Shown here piece by piece: positions 46,382 to 54,610 of a stretch of DNA of 64,000 nt (position 1 is its first letter; the number at the start of each line of letters is the position of its first letter). Both the position numbers and the translations under genes were made by a program. Origin of the DNA: Atopomonas sediminilitoris (GTDB taxonomy: Bacteria; Pseudomonadota; Gammaproteobacteria; Pseudomonadales; Pseudomonadaceae); NCBI RefSeq assembly GCF_022601735.1, contig NZ_JAKUMM010000001.1, positions 419,191-483,190 of the forward strand, written 5' to 3'. The notes below the pieces were generated by a model, which was not told where the DNA came from, ran no database searches, and worked only from the letters and a program-made list of their open reading frames with translations.

Positions 46382-46429
46382 ACACTAGATATAGTCAAAT
46401 GCTGGGCAATGCTAACCCTATATAGGCTT
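46382..46429 (-). promoter_or_regulatory. Tandem NrdR boxes upstream of nrdJa
   Basis: ACACTAGATATAGTCA (46382-46397) and AACCCTATATAGGCTT (46414-46429) both resemble the 16-bp NrdR palindrome ACACWATATATWGTGT. Their centres are 32 bp apart, about three helical turns, the known tandem arrangement. They overlap the likely nrdJa promoter (TTAGCA and TATATC on the minus strand). Confidence 0.8.
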
Positions 46430-46576
46430 TAGCTTCTAGATTGATCCTGTATTTGGCGGGCCATTTACCGCTCGATCTGACCAGCGGTTTAGCCCCAAAC
46501 CCGCAAGGGGAAGTCCACGCAGAAAAGCCCAACACAGACTAACCAGCCGCTGCATAGCCAACCTTGCCGACGGTCA

Positions 46577-46625
46577 ATAAAAAACCTTCTGCCGATGACG
46601 GCGGTCATCCTGCAGAAGGTTTTTA
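46577..46625 (-). terminator. hemH terminator
   Basis: AAAAACCTTCTGC and GCAGAAGGTTTTT form a 13-bp stem around 19 nt that can itself fold. U-rich sequence follows on the minus strand, about 20 bp past the hemH stop. Confidence 0.85.
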
Positions 46626-46642
46626 ACGGCCTATCGCATCGC

Positions 46643-47662
46643 TTATTCGACGCGGTAGCCGGCAATTTTGACCAAGGCATCAACCCAAGCCGGGTGGTCA
46701 TTGAGACAGGGAATCAGGCGGAACTCTTCGCCGCCGGCGGCGAGGAATTGCTCTCGGGCGCGGTCGCCGATTTCCTCTAAGGTCTCCAAGCAATCGGCCA
46801 CAAACGCAGGGCACATCACCAGCAAGCGCTTGACGCCACGCTTGGCCAACGCGTCGATGGCCTCCTCCGTGTAAGGCTCGATCCACTTGGCGCGCCCCAA
46901 GCGCGACTGAAAGGCCACGGAGTAAAATTCTTTCGCTAACCCCAAGCGCTTGGCCAACGCTTCCGTCGTGGCGTAGCACTGCGCGCGGTAACAGCTGTCG
47001 AGCACGGGCCCTGAGGCTTGCTGGCAACAGTCAGCCCCTTTGAGACAGTGCGTTTTGCTCGGGTCGGTTTTATGCAGATGGCGCTCGGGCAAGCCGTGAT
47101 AGCTGAACAGCAAATGGTCAAAGCCTTCGGCCACATGCGGCTGCACGGTACTGGCCAAGGCATGGTGGTAAGCCGGCTGATTAAAGAACGGCGGTACCAC
47201 GTTTAGGCTAAGCGGTAAGCCTTGCTCGGTAATCAGGCGCTGCGCTTGCTCGATGCAGGTGGTCACTGTGCTGTCGGCAAACTGCGGATACAAAGGCACA
47301 AACACCACTTCACGCACTTTCTGCTCGGCCAAGCGGCGCAAGGCGCTGGCGACGCTCGGCTCGCCGTAGCGCATGGCCATTTCCACCGGCCCATGCGGCC
47401 AAGCGGGCACCACCGCTTGTTGCAGGCGACGGGTGATTTCCACCAAGGGTGAGCCTTGCGGCCACCAGATACTTTTATAGGCATGCGCGCTGGCCTCTGG
47501 CCGCTTGATCAATATCAGCGACACCAGCAAGCGGCGCAGCGGCCAAGGCAGATCGACCACGTGCGGGTCCATCAGGAATTCATTGAGGTAACGGCGCACA
47601 TCGGCCACTTCCGGCGAGGCGGGCGAACCCAGGTTGACCAGCAACAGGGCGCGTCGTGTCAT
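46643..47662 (-). CDS. hemH: Ferrochelatase
   Basis: Inserts Fe2+ into protoporphyrin IX, last step of protohaem synthesis, at the inner membrane. The 339-residue protein starts [37 protein letters not shown], with the catalytic His in [30 protein letters not shown] around 190-215 and the [17 protein letters not shown] segment near 255. ATG 47662 follows AGAGAGAAAGC. Its neighbour upstream is a TIGR01777 epimerase, 36 bp away on the same strand, so they may be cotranscribed from the light-type promoter region. Confidence 0.96.
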   Translation of the reverse strand: MTRRALLLVNLGSPASPEVADVRRYLNEFLMDPHVVDLPWPLRRLLVSLILIKRPEASAHAYKSIWWPQGSPLVEITRRLQQAVVPAWPHGPVEMAMRYGEPSVASALRRLAEQKVREVVFVPLYPQFADSTVTTCIEQAQRLITEQGLPLSLNVVPPFFNQPAYHHALASTVQPHVAEGFDHLLFSYHGLPERHLHKTDPSKTHCLKGADCCQQASGPVLDSCYRAQCYATTEALAKRLGLAKEFYSVAFQSRLGRAKWIEPYTEEAIDALAKRGVKRLLVMCPAFVADCLETLEEIGDRAREQFLAAGGEEFRLIPCLNDHPAWVDALVKIAGYRVE

Positions 47663-47698
47663 GCTTTCTCTCTTAATCCAACAAGGGATAGTTGCCTA

Positions 47699-48598
47699 TC
47701 AGGTAAGCAGCTGCTTTAACGCTTGCTCACAATCGGTATGTTTAAAGGTGTAGCCCAACGCTTGCGCTTTAGCTGGCTGCACACGCTGACCACCGAGCAT
47801 TAATACGCTGAGCTCACCCAGCAAGGTGCGTAAGGCAAAAGCCGGCACCCGTAAAAAGGCCGGTCGCCCCAGCACGCGTGCCAAGCTGCGACTGAACACT
47901 TGATTGGTCACTGGATTGGGCGCACAGGCATTGTAAGGGCCGTGAGCGTCGGTTTTATTGATCAGGGTGTCAATCAGCGCCACTTCATCGTCAAGATGGA
48001 TCCACGGCATGTACTGCTGACCCGAGCCGATTGGCCCGCCCAAGCCCAATTTAAAGGGCAGCAACAAACGGGCTAAAACCCCGCCATGAGGCGCCAACAC
48101 TAAGCCGGTGCGCAGCAACACCACGCGCATACCCAGCGTTTGCGCACGACTGGCGGCCAGCTCCCACGCGGTACACAGCTGCTGAGCGAAATCTTCGCTG
48201 TGGGGGGCGCTTTTTTCATCCACCTGCGCGTCGCCGGTGTCACCGTACCAACCCACGGCGGAACCACTGATCAGCACTTCGGGCTTCTGCTCACGCGTGG
48301 CCAGCCAATCAATTAATTGCTCCGTCAAGCTCACACGACTGTCCCACAGCACTTTGCGCCGCGCGGCCGTCCAGGGTTTATCGGCTATTGGTTCGCCCGC
48401 CAGATTAACCACGGCATCCAACGCCAACTCTGCGGGGTAATCGCTGAGCCGAGACAGGCCGTGCACGCTTTCACCGCACAGCTCAGGCACGTCATGGGGA
48501 CGACGGGACAGCACATACACCTCATGGCCTGCGTCTAACCAGTGCTGACACAAGGCACGACCGATCAAGCCTGTGCCGCCGGTGATGAGAATATGCAT
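47699..48598 (-). CDS. TIGR01777 family NAD-dependent epimerase (YfcH-like)
   Basis: A 299-residue atypical short-chain dehydrogenase. The N-terminal ILITGGTGLIGRALCQHWLDAGHEVYVLSRRP is the cofactor site. VVNLAGEPIADKPWTAARRKVLWDSRVSLTEQL, SGSAVGWYGDTGD and the C-terminal DUF1731-type GLGGPIGSGQQYMPWIHLDDEV...GYTFKHTDCEQALKQLL are diagnostic. ATG 48598 follows GGGAGTGTGAAC. It is the left arm of a divergent pair controlled by a three-half-site operator. The substrate is unknown. Confidence 0.92.
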   Translation of the reverse strand: MHILITGGTGLIGRALCQHWLDAGHEVYVLSRRPHDVPELCGESVHGLSRLSDYPAELALDAVVNLAGEPIADKPWTAARRKVLWDSRVSLTEQLIDWLATREQKPEVLISGSAVGWYGDTGDAQVDEKSAPHSEDFAQQLCTAWELAASRAQTLGMRVVLLRTGLVLAPHGGVLARLLLPFKLGLGGPIGSGQQYMPWIHLDDEVALIDTLINKTDAHGPYNACAPNPVTNQVFSRSLARVLGRPAFLRVPAFALRTLLGELSVLMLGGQRVQPAKAQALGYTFKHTDCEQALKQLLT

Positions 48599-48616
48599 GT
48601 TCACACTCCCTTAAAC

Positions 48617-48659
48617 TTGTACAAGAAAGCCATAGTGTACACAATGGGCCGCATGTACA
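48617..48659. promoter_or_regulatory. Three-half-site class II LitR-type operator in a divergent promoter region
   Basis: TGTACA occurs at 48618-48623, 48636-48641 and 48654-48659, each pair separated by exactly 12 bp. This fits the T(G/A)TACA-N12-TGTA(C/T)A operator reported for P. putida class II LitR/PplR (from memory), twice over with a shared central half-site. TTGTAC in the outer sites is 17 bp from CACAAT (plus) and CACTAT (minus), so weak divergent promoters may overlap the operator. Confidence 0.85.
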
Positions 48660-48710
48660 AGTTTTTATCGGTGCTAACGTTATTAATCAGTAGCAGAAGG
48701 ATTGTGGCCC

Positions 48711-49697
48711 ATGCCTAAGACCATTGCCATTATTGGCGCCGGAATAGCCGGCCTCGCCGCCGCGCAAGCACTGCGCGCCTCACGCCGCAAGGTGATCGTG
48801 TTTGATAAGAGCCGCGGCAGTGGCGGCCGCCTATCCAGCAAACGCAGCGAAGTGGGCAACCTAGACTTGGGTGCGCAGTACTTCACCGCCCGCGAACGCC
48901 ACTTCAGCACGCAAGTCCAGGTTTGGCGCGAACTCGGCTTAGTCGACAGCTGGCAGCCGCATCTGTACCAAAGTCGTCACGGCGTACTCAGTTACTCCGC
49001 CGATGAACAGCAGCGCTTTGTTGGCACACCACGCATGAGCGCTCTCACCCGCAGCCTGTGCGCCGGCATCGACTGTCAATTTGCCACCCGCATCAGCACC
49101 CTAGAAAACACCCCACAAGGCTGGTTATTGCATGACAGCGAAGGCCAGCCGCATGGCCCGTTCAGTCATGTCATCGTCGCCACCCCCGCCCCGCAAGCAG
49201 TACCGCTACTGGCCGCCAGCCAAAGCTTGAGCCAAGCCGCGGCGGCCGTCGCCATGCTCCCCACGTGGGCCGTGGCACTGCAGTTTGCCGCGCCGCTGGC
49301 CACGCCGGTTGAAGCGTGCTTTGTGCAACACAATCCGCTGGACTGGATCGCGCGCAGTCAAAGTAAGCCCGGGCGCGAGCACAGCGGTGATGTGTGGATA
49401 GGGCATGGCAGCAGTGCGTGGAGCGCCGCGCACCTTGAGCTCAGCCCTGACGAGATTTGCGAGCACCTGCGCGGCGCACTGGCCGAGGTCTTAGGCTGCA
49501 CGGTGCCCGCCCCCACTTGGCAGCTTGCGCACCGCTGGCTGTATGCCCGCCCAGAACATAGCCACGATCACGGCGCCTTGGCTGACCCCGCTATGGGCCT
49601 GTATGCCTGCGGTGACTGGTGCAACGGCGGTCGGGTCGAAGGCGCTTGGTTATCTGGGCGTGAAGCGGCGCGCTTACTGCTTGAGCAAGGTCATTAA
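48711..49697 (+). CDS. FAD/NAD(P)-binding flavoprotein (amine-oxidase-like)
   Basis: A 328-residue flavoprotein beginning IAIIGAGIAGLAAAQAL (Rossmann GxGxxG) with the following RGSGGRLSSKRSEVGNLDLGAQYFTAR, typical of the renalase/amine-oxidase-like NAD(P)-binding group. The C-terminal FAD site is LYACGDWCNGGRVEGAWLSGREAA. ATG 48711 has AAGGA 9 bp upstream. Together with the Trp-rich gene it forms the right arm of the operator-controlled divergent pair. The substrate is unknown; relatives occur in photo-oxidative regulons. Confidence 0.88.
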   Translation: MPKTIAIIGAGIAGLAAAQALRASRRKVIVFDKSRGSGGRLSSKRSEVGNLDLGAQYFTARERHFSTQVQVWRELGLVDSWQPHLYQSRHGVLSYSADEQQRFVGTPRMSALTRSLCAGIDCQFATRISTLENTPQGWLLHDSEGQPHGPFSHVIVATPAPQAVPLLAASQSLSQAAAAVAMLPTWAVALQFAAPLATPVEACFVQHNPLDWIARSQSKPGREHSGDVWIGHGSSAWSAAHLELSPDEICEHLRGALAEVLGCTVPAPTWQLAHRWLYARPEHSHDHGALADPAMGLYACGDWCNGGRVEGAWLSGREAARLLLEQGH

Positions 49698-49699
49698 AC

Positions 49700-49948
49700 A
49701 TGGCCAGACAACTGAATCCGGAAAAACTGCTGCTCAGCAAATGGACAGCTCAGCCGGTGATTAACCGCGAAAAGCACTTCTTGGTGGTGCAGCTACTGCG
49801 CGACGATCAGGCCGCAAACACCCCCAACCCAGCGCAAAAGCCGCCCGTGCGACAAGTGGTGCTAGAGGCCGTGCTGAGCAAGCGCCAGCTGACTAAGCAC
49901 TGGCAGGACTTGCTCGACGAGCAGGCTTGGCGACAAGGCTGGCAATAA
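49700..49948 (+). CDS. TIGR02450 family Trp-rich protein
   Basis: An 82-residue protein starting LNPEKLLLSKWTAQPVINREKHFLVVQLL and ending KRQLTKHWQDLLDEQAWRQGWQ, the TIGR02450 pattern with its spaced Trp residues. It begins 2 bp after the flavoprotein stop, so the two are cotranscribed. Its function is unknown. Association with photolyase-type genes is a known genomic trend that fits the operator upstream. Confidence 0.88.
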   Translation: MARQLNPEKLLLSKWTAQPVINREKHFLVVQLLRDDQAANTPNPAQKPPVRQVVLEAVLSKRQLTKHWQDLLDEQAWRQGWQ

Positions 49949-49988
49949 AAAACCTCTACGTTATCGCTCAATAAGTTATACAAAAAGT

Positions 49989-50017
49989 TTTACATGGAGC
50001 ACTTATTCGGCTAATTT
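49989..50017 (+). promoter_or_regulatory. Candidate promoter of the photolyase/lipid operon
   Basis: TTTACA and TAATTT are 17 bp apart. Transcription would begin just before the operator at 50030-50053, so a bound repressor would block the polymerase. Confidence 0.55.
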
Positions 50018-50029
50018 AACCCTCAAGGT

Positions 50030-50053
50030 TGTACAAGATTAACTTTCCGTACA
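50030..50053 (+). promoter_or_regulatory. LitR-type operator upstream of the nine-gene operon
   Basis: TGTACA (50030-50035), 12 bp, then CGTACA (50048-50053): one mismatch from the same consensus as the divergent operator at 48618-48659. The operon's own MerR regulator probably acts here. Confidence 0.75.
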
Positions 50054-50068
50054 CCCAAAGGAGCAACC

Positions 50069-51064
50069 ATGATGACCACCCGCCAGCAAAACAGCTTCCA
50101 AGACAGTTTTGAGCAATTGGGCAAGATCAAAGTCGCCATCAGCGGCTGCTTGCTCGGCCAAGAAGTGCGCTTTAACGGTGGTCATAAAGAGTCGCGCCTG
50201 TGCAGCCGTGAGCTGAGTGAATACTTCGACTACGAGCCGGTCTGCCCAGAAGTCGGCATCGGTTTGGGCGTGCCACGCCAGACCATTCGCCTAGTCGGCG
50301 AGCCGAGCGACCCGCAGGCGCTGGGCAGCACCCACGCCGAGCACAATGTCACCCAAGCGCTGAAAGACTACGCCGACCTGCAAGCCGATCGCCTTGGCGA
50401 CATCTGCGGCTACATCTTTATGCAAAAGTCACCCAGCTGCGGGGTTGAGCGCGTCAAGCTGTACCGCGCCAACGGTGCGCCGCACGATGACGGCGCCATG
50501 GGCATCTATGCCAAGCGCTTTATCGAGCGTCATCCATTGGTGCCAGTAGAAGAAGCCGGCCGGCTCAACGATGCCGTGCTGCGGGAAAACTTCATCACCC
50601 GCGTCTTTGCCTACGCCAGCTGGCGCGCGCTGTGCGCTGAGGGTTTAAGCAAGCACGCGTTGGTCAAGTTTCATGCCCGCTACAAGTATCAATTGATGGC
50701 TACCGCCCCGGCAGACTACCAACGGCTTGGCCGCTTGCTCGCCACCAGTCACCAGCAGCCGCTGGATGAAGTTGCCGCGCAATACATCAGCGGCATGATG
50801 CTGGCATTGAAGAAAACCGCCACGCGCAAGAGCCATTGCAACGTGTTGCAGCACATCAGCGGCTATCTCAAAAAGGTGCTGTCCAGCGATGAGCGCCAAG
50901 AAATGCAAGAGCTGATCGAGCAATACCGCACCGGCCTAGTGCCGCTGGTGGTACCGCTTACCTTGCTCAAGCATCACTTCCGCCTGCACCCGCACAGCTA
51001 CATTGCGCAGCAGGTGTATTTGCAGCCACATCCGCAGCGCCTTGGCCTGCGCAACAGCCTGTAA
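50069..51064 (+). CDS. DUF523-DUF1722 fusion protein (YbgA-like)
   Basis: A 331-residue protein. DUF523 (~20-155) has VAISGCLLGQEVRFNGGHKESRLC, EPVCPEVGIGLGVPRQTIRLVG and MQKSPSCGVERVKLY, with several conserved Cys. DUF1722 (~200-320) has LVKFHARYKYQLMATAPADYQRLGRLLA, the E. coli YbgA domain. YbgA lies beside the photolyase gene in E. coli, as this gene nearly does here. ATG 50069 follows AAAGGAGCAACC. The stop overlaps the regulator's ATG (TAATG). Biochemical function is unknown; the Cys set may bind metal or flavin-related groups. Confidence 0.92.
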   Translation: MMTTRQQNSFQDSFEQLGKIKVAISGCLLGQEVRFNGGHKESRLCSRELSEYFDYEPVCPEVGIGLGVPRQTIRLVGEPSDPQALGSTHAEHNVTQALKDYADLQADRLGDICGYIFMQKSPSCGVERVKLYRANGAPHDDGAMGIYAKRFIERHPLVPVEEAGRLNDAVLRENFITRVFAYASWRALCAEGLSKHALVKFHARYKYQLMATAPADYQRLGRLLATSHQQPLDEVAAQYISGMMLALKKTATRKSHCNVLQHISGYLKKVLSSDERQEMQELIEQYRTGLVPLVVPLTLLKHHFRLHPHSYIAQQVYLQPHPQRLGLRNSL

Positions 51065-51975
51065 TGGCCATGCACGAGTCAAGCATGCCGATCAGCACGC
51101 TGGCCCGCCAGTGCGGCATTGCTCCCGCCACCTTACGCGCGTGGGAGCGCCGCTACGGGCTGATCAAGCCAGAACGCAGCAGCAAAGGGCATCGCCTGTA
51201 CCCGCGCGAGCAAATTGAGCGCGTGCACAACATCATGGCTTGGATCAACCGTGGCGTGCCGGTCGGCCAAGTCGGCGAGCTGCTTGACCATGACACGCCT
51301 AGCTTGAGCGACGATAGCCCATGGCAAACGCAGCGCAGCCAATGGCTGCAATGGTGCAAAACACAGAACACACGTCGTTTAGAGGATGCCTTTAATCAAG
51401 CGCTGAGCCTGTACCCCGCGCCGCTGATCTGCCGCGAACTGCTGCTACCGCTACTCGAAGACGTGCAGCCCGAACGCCACGGCTTGCACGTCACCCAAGT
51501 GTTTTTACACACATGGCTGCGCAGCAAAATCAGCCAACGCATTTCGCACAACAGCGCCGAAAAACGCGCCGATCCGGTGCTCCTGATCAACGCCGGCAGC
51601 CAAGCGCTAGAGCCAGAAATGTGGCTGTTGGCGTGGCTACTGAGCAGCCAAGGCACGCGTGTGGAGTTACTCGACTGGCCGCTGCAGCTGCCCGAGTTAA
51701 TCCTCTGGCAAGAGCAGCGCAGTGCTAGCGCAGTAGTGCTGTACGCCAGCAGCCGCCTGCAAGCACCGCTGTCCATTGAGCAGCTGCGCGAACTGCAACA
51801 GCGTACCCAAGCGACGCTTTTATTGGCCGGGCACTGCGTCAGTATTCATGCCGATAGCCTCGCTAGCGAACCCAATTTGCTCAGCGCACGTGACCCTTTT
51901 GCCGCCCTAGAAGCACTGAGTCAGCTCGGGATTAGCGCGCAATACCTGCCCTTAGGCACGGAGGCCAACCGATGA
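51064..51975 (+). CDS. MerR-family regulator, class II LitR/PplR type (B12-less)
   Basis: A 303-residue regulator. The winged HTH (~10-75) is STLARQCGIAPATLRAWERRYGLIKPERSSKGHRLYPREQIERV, as in CarH/LitR. The remainder has the CarH layout: a helical bundle (~90-165) and a Rossmann-like domain (~185-300). Where B12-binding relatives have the lower-ligand motif E-x-H-x-x-G, this reads LEPEMWLLAWLL, so the His is missing and no cobalamin should bind. In P. putida such proteins work with a small LOV photoreceptor (PplA); none is in this window. It overlaps the genes on both sides and should control its own operon. Confidence 0.82.
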   Translation: MAMHESSMPISTLARQCGIAPATLRAWERRYGLIKPERSSKGHRLYPREQIERVHNIMAWINRGVPVGQVGELLDHDTPSLSDDSPWQTQRSQWLQWCKTQNTRRLEDAFNQALSLYPAPLICRELLLPLLEDVQPERHGLHVTQVFLHTWLRSKISQRISHNSAEKRADPVLLINAGSQALEPEMWLLAWLLSSQGTRVELLDWPLQLPELILWQEQRSASAVVLYASSRLQAPLSIEQLRELQQRTQATLLLAGHCVSIHADSLASEPNLLSARDPFAALEALSQLGISAQYLPLGTEANR

Positions 51976-53414
51976 GCCCGTCACGGCAACTGTGGTGGCT
52001 GCGTAACGATTTACGCTGCGCCGACAACCCTGCACTGAATGCAGCCCTCGCCCGCGGCCCTGTATTGGCCTGCTTTGTGATCAGCCCCGCACAGTGGCAA
52101 GCGCATGACGACGCCGCCTGCAAAGTGGACTTCTGGCTGCGCAGCCTGCGCGAGTTAAGCCGCGAGCTGGCCGCACTGAATATTCCGCTCAAGCTGATCC
52201 ACTGCCCGCTGTGGGCTGACGTGCCACAAGCGCTCAGCGCATTTTGCGCAGAGCACAACATTGCCGCCGTACACAGCAACGCCGAATACGCTGTGAATGA
52301 GCGCCAACGCGATCAGGCCTGCGCCCAAGCCTTGGCCAAGCAAGGGATCAGCTGGCATGCCGAGCATGGCAATGTGCTGGCCGCCCCCGGCAGCGTGCTC
52401 ACCAACAGCGACACGGTGTTTAAGGTGTACAGCCAGTTTCGCAAGCGCTTGTTAGCCCAATGGAGCCTCAGCGGCAGCCCCTGCCCTAGCCCATACCCCA
52501 AAGCACAAGCCGCACTGACGATGAGCGCCGATGCTATTCCACCAACGGTTAACGGCTTTGCCACCCCCACTGCCGAGCTGCAAGCACTGTGGCCTGCCGG
52601 CACGGATGCTGCCCTCGCGCGGCTGCGCGCGTTCGCTGACAGCGCCCTGCTCGACTACAAAACCCAGCGCGACTTACCCGCGCTGCCTGGCACCAGCCAG
52701 CTATCGCCCTATTTGGCCGCTGGCGTAGTGTCACTCAGGCAATGCCTGTACAGCGCGCAGATGGCCAATGACGGCCAACTGGCCGACGGTAATGACGGCG
52801 CCGTGCAGTGGATTAACGAGCTGCTGTGGCGCGAGTTTTACCTGCACATTCTGGCCGGCTACCCACGGGTGTCGCGCCATCGCGCCTTTAGACCCGAAAC
52901 CGAGCTGGTTGCGTGGCGCCATGCGCCCGAGGATCTGGCCGCGTGGCAACAAGGCCGCACCGGCATCCCAATTGTGGATGCCGCCATGCGCCAATTGCTG
53001 GCCACCGGCTGGATGCACAACCGCCTGCGCATGGTCAGCGCCATGTTCCTGACCAAGAACCTGCTGATCGATTGGCGCGCGGGCGAGCGCTGGTTTATGC
53101 AACACCTGATTGACGGCGACCTGGCCGCCAACAACGGCGGCTGGCAATGGTCTGCCAGCACCGGCACCGATGCCGCGCCGTACTTTCGCGTGTTCAATCC
53201 CGTCAGCCAGTCGCAACGCAACGACCCAGACGGCCACTTCATCCGCCACTGGCTGCCGGAGTTATCTAGCCTCGATGCGCGCAGCATTCACCAACCCAGC
53301 AGCGGGCTGTTTGGCGTCGACCATTACCCAGCGCCGATCGTTGACTTAAGCAGCAGTCGCCAACGTGCCATTGCCGCGTTTAAAAACCTGCCTAAAGCCC
53401 AGGAGATCGCTTAA
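51972..53414 (+). CDS. phrB: Deoxyribodipyrimidine photolyase
   Basis: A 480-residue class I CPD photolyase that splits UV-induced pyrimidine dimers with blue light. The N-terminal antenna-binding domain starts RQLWWLRNDLRCADNPALNAALARGPVLACFVISPAQW. The FAD domain carries LLWREFYLHILAGYPRVSRHRAF, TGIPIVDAAMRQLLATGWMHNRLRMVSAMFLTKNLLIDWRAGERWFMQHLIDGDLAANNGGWQWSASTG and the RVFNPVSQSQRNDPDGHFIRHWLPEL end. All are classic. Its ATG overlaps the regulator's stop by 4 bp, placing it in the light-type operon. Confidence 0.97.
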   Translation: MSPSRQLWWLRNDLRCADNPALNAALARGPVLACFVISPAQWQAHDDAACKVDFWLRSLRELSRELAALNIPLKLIHCPLWADVPQALSAFCAEHNIAAVHSNAEYAVNERQRDQACAQALAKQGISWHAEHGNVLAAPGSVLTNSDTVFKVYSQFRKRLLAQWSLSGSPCPSPYPKAQAALTMSADAIPPTVNGFATPTAELQALWPAGTDAALARLRAFADSALLDYKTQRDLPALPGTSQLSPYLAAGVVSLRQCLYSAQMANDGQLADGNDGAVQWINELLWREFYLHILAGYPRVSRHRAFRPETELVAWRHAPEDLAAWQQGRTGIPIVDAAMRQLLATGWMHNRLRMVSAMFLTKNLLIDWRAGERWFMQHLIDGDLAANNGGWQWSASTGTDAAPYFRVFNPVSQSQRNDPDGHFIRHWLPELSSLDARSIHQPSSGLFGVDHYPAPIVDLSSSRQRAIAAFKNLPKAQEIA

Positions 53415-53852
53415 ATGAGCACCTTCCTGCAGCACTTCACCGAGCAATTTGCGCGCATTGACGCGCACAACCTCACACCACTGCGCGAGCTGTATCACAA
53501 CGACTTGCGCTTTGAAGACCCGCTACACCAGCTCAGCGGCCTGCCCGCCTTAGAGGACTACTGCCGGCAGCTGTACCAAAGCACCCAAGACATTCGCTGG
53601 CAGTTTCACAGCCTCGACCAAATCGCCGGCAATGCACAAAACGGGCGCGGCTACCTGCGCTGGAGCTTGAACTTCAGCCATCCCAGCCTTAAACGCGGCG
53701 CGCCCATCTGCGTGCATGGCTGCTCGTATTTGATTTGGCTCGACAGCAAAGTCACCCAACACCGTGACTACTTCGATGCCGGCGCCTTGCTGTATGAACA
53801 CGTGCCGGTACTGGGCCGCGTGATTGCCTGGCTAAAGGGGCGCTTAGCATGA
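53415..53852 (+). CDS. SnoaL-like / NTF2-fold protein
   Basis: A 145-residue protein of the nuclear-transport-factor-2 fold: FTEQFARIDAHNLTPLRELYHNDLRFEDPLHQLSGLPALEDYCRQLYQS at the start and an ICVHGCSYLIWLDSKVTQHRDYFDAGALLYEHVPVLGRVIAWLKGRL end. The pattern DPLH and HRDYFD is characteristic of the small family found beside photolyase and cyclopropane-synthase genes. Its ATG immediately follows the photolyase stop. The role in the pathway is unknown; a small-molecule-binding pocket is likely. Confidence 0.85.
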   Translation: MSTFLQHFTEQFARIDAHNLTPLRELYHNDLRFEDPLHQLSGLPALEDYCRQLYQSTQDIRWQFHSLDQIAGNAQNGRGYLRWSLNFSHPSLKRGAPICVHGCSYLIWLDSKVTQHRDYFDAGALLYEHVPVLGRVIAWLKGRLA

Positions 53853-54610
53853 AGATTTGGCTAAGCGGTGCCTCCAGCGGCTTAGGCCAAGCCCTCGCGC
53901 TAGAACTATTGCGCGAAGGCCACCAGCTCGCCATCAGCGCCCGCCGACAAGCCCCTTTGCAGGCTTTGGCCGCGCAATACCCCAAACAAGTGCTGGTCTT
54001 GCCCTGCGACCTGACCGATGCCGAGGCCGTCGCCGCCATGGCCCATCAGCTCAGCCGACACTGGGGCGAGCTGGACATGGCCATTCTCAATGCCGGCACC
54101 TGCGAATACGTTGACACCAGCCACTACCAACACAGCGTGCTGGAGCGCGTGATCAAGGCCAATCTGTTCAGCGCCTCGCTGTGCGTGCAGCACTTATTGC
54201 CGCTGTTGCGCCACAGCGCCAACCCACACTTGGTGGCAGTCGGCAGCTCCGTGACTTATTTCCCACTGCCACGCGCCGAAGCCTACGGCGCCAGCAAAGC
54301 GGCGCTGCGTTACCTGTTTGAATCGCTGCGGGTTGATCTGGCCAGCGAGAACATCGCCGTCACCTTGGTCAGCCCAGGCTTTATTGACACCCCACTGACC
54401 GCGCAAAACGACTTCCCCATGCCGCAGCAGCTCAGCGCTGAACAAGCGGCCAGCTATATCTGCCGCCGCTTGGCTAAGCGCCCACAAGAGATCAACTTTC
54501 CCGCGCTGTTTATTGGCGTACTCAAGGTGCTCGACTGTTTGCCCGCGCCGCTGCGGCTTGCCATCGGCAAACACCTTTCGCGCAACACGACAAGGAGTCC
54601 ACAAGCATGA
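53849..54610 (+). CDS. Short-chain dehydrogenase/reductase
   Basis: A 253-residue SDR. The cofactor motif is SGASSGLGQALALELL, LNAG is at ~84, and the catalytic Ser-Tyr-Lys set is in VGSSVTYFPLPRAEAYGASKAALRY. The C-terminal LPAPLRLAIGKHL is amphipathic and may touch the membrane, which would suit a lipid substrate. It overlaps the upstream gene by 4 bp and the next by 4 bp, so it belongs to the operon. The substrate is unknown. Confidence 0.92.
   Translation: MKIWLSGASSGLGQALALELLREGHQLAISARRQAPLQALAAQYPKQVLVLPCDLTDAEAVAAMAHQLSRHWGELDMAILNAGTCEYVDTSHYQHSVLERVIKANLFSASLCVQHLLPLLRHSANPHLVAVGSSVTYFPLPRAEAYGASKAALRYLFESLRVDLASENIAVTLVSPGFIDTPLTAQNDFPMPQQLSAEQAASYICRRLAKRPQEINFPALFIGVLKVLDCLPAPLRLAIGKHLSRNTTRSPQA

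Noticed and set aside
46489..46701. A 70-codon minus-strand frame between hemH and nrdJa.
   Set aside because: It overlaps the hemH end and its terminator, is rich in Cys/Trp without pattern and has no ribosome site.
49977..49994. TATACA and TTTACA as a further LitR-type half-site pair.
   Set aside because: Their spacing is 6 bp, not 12, and the second copy is better explained as the -35 element of the operon promoter.
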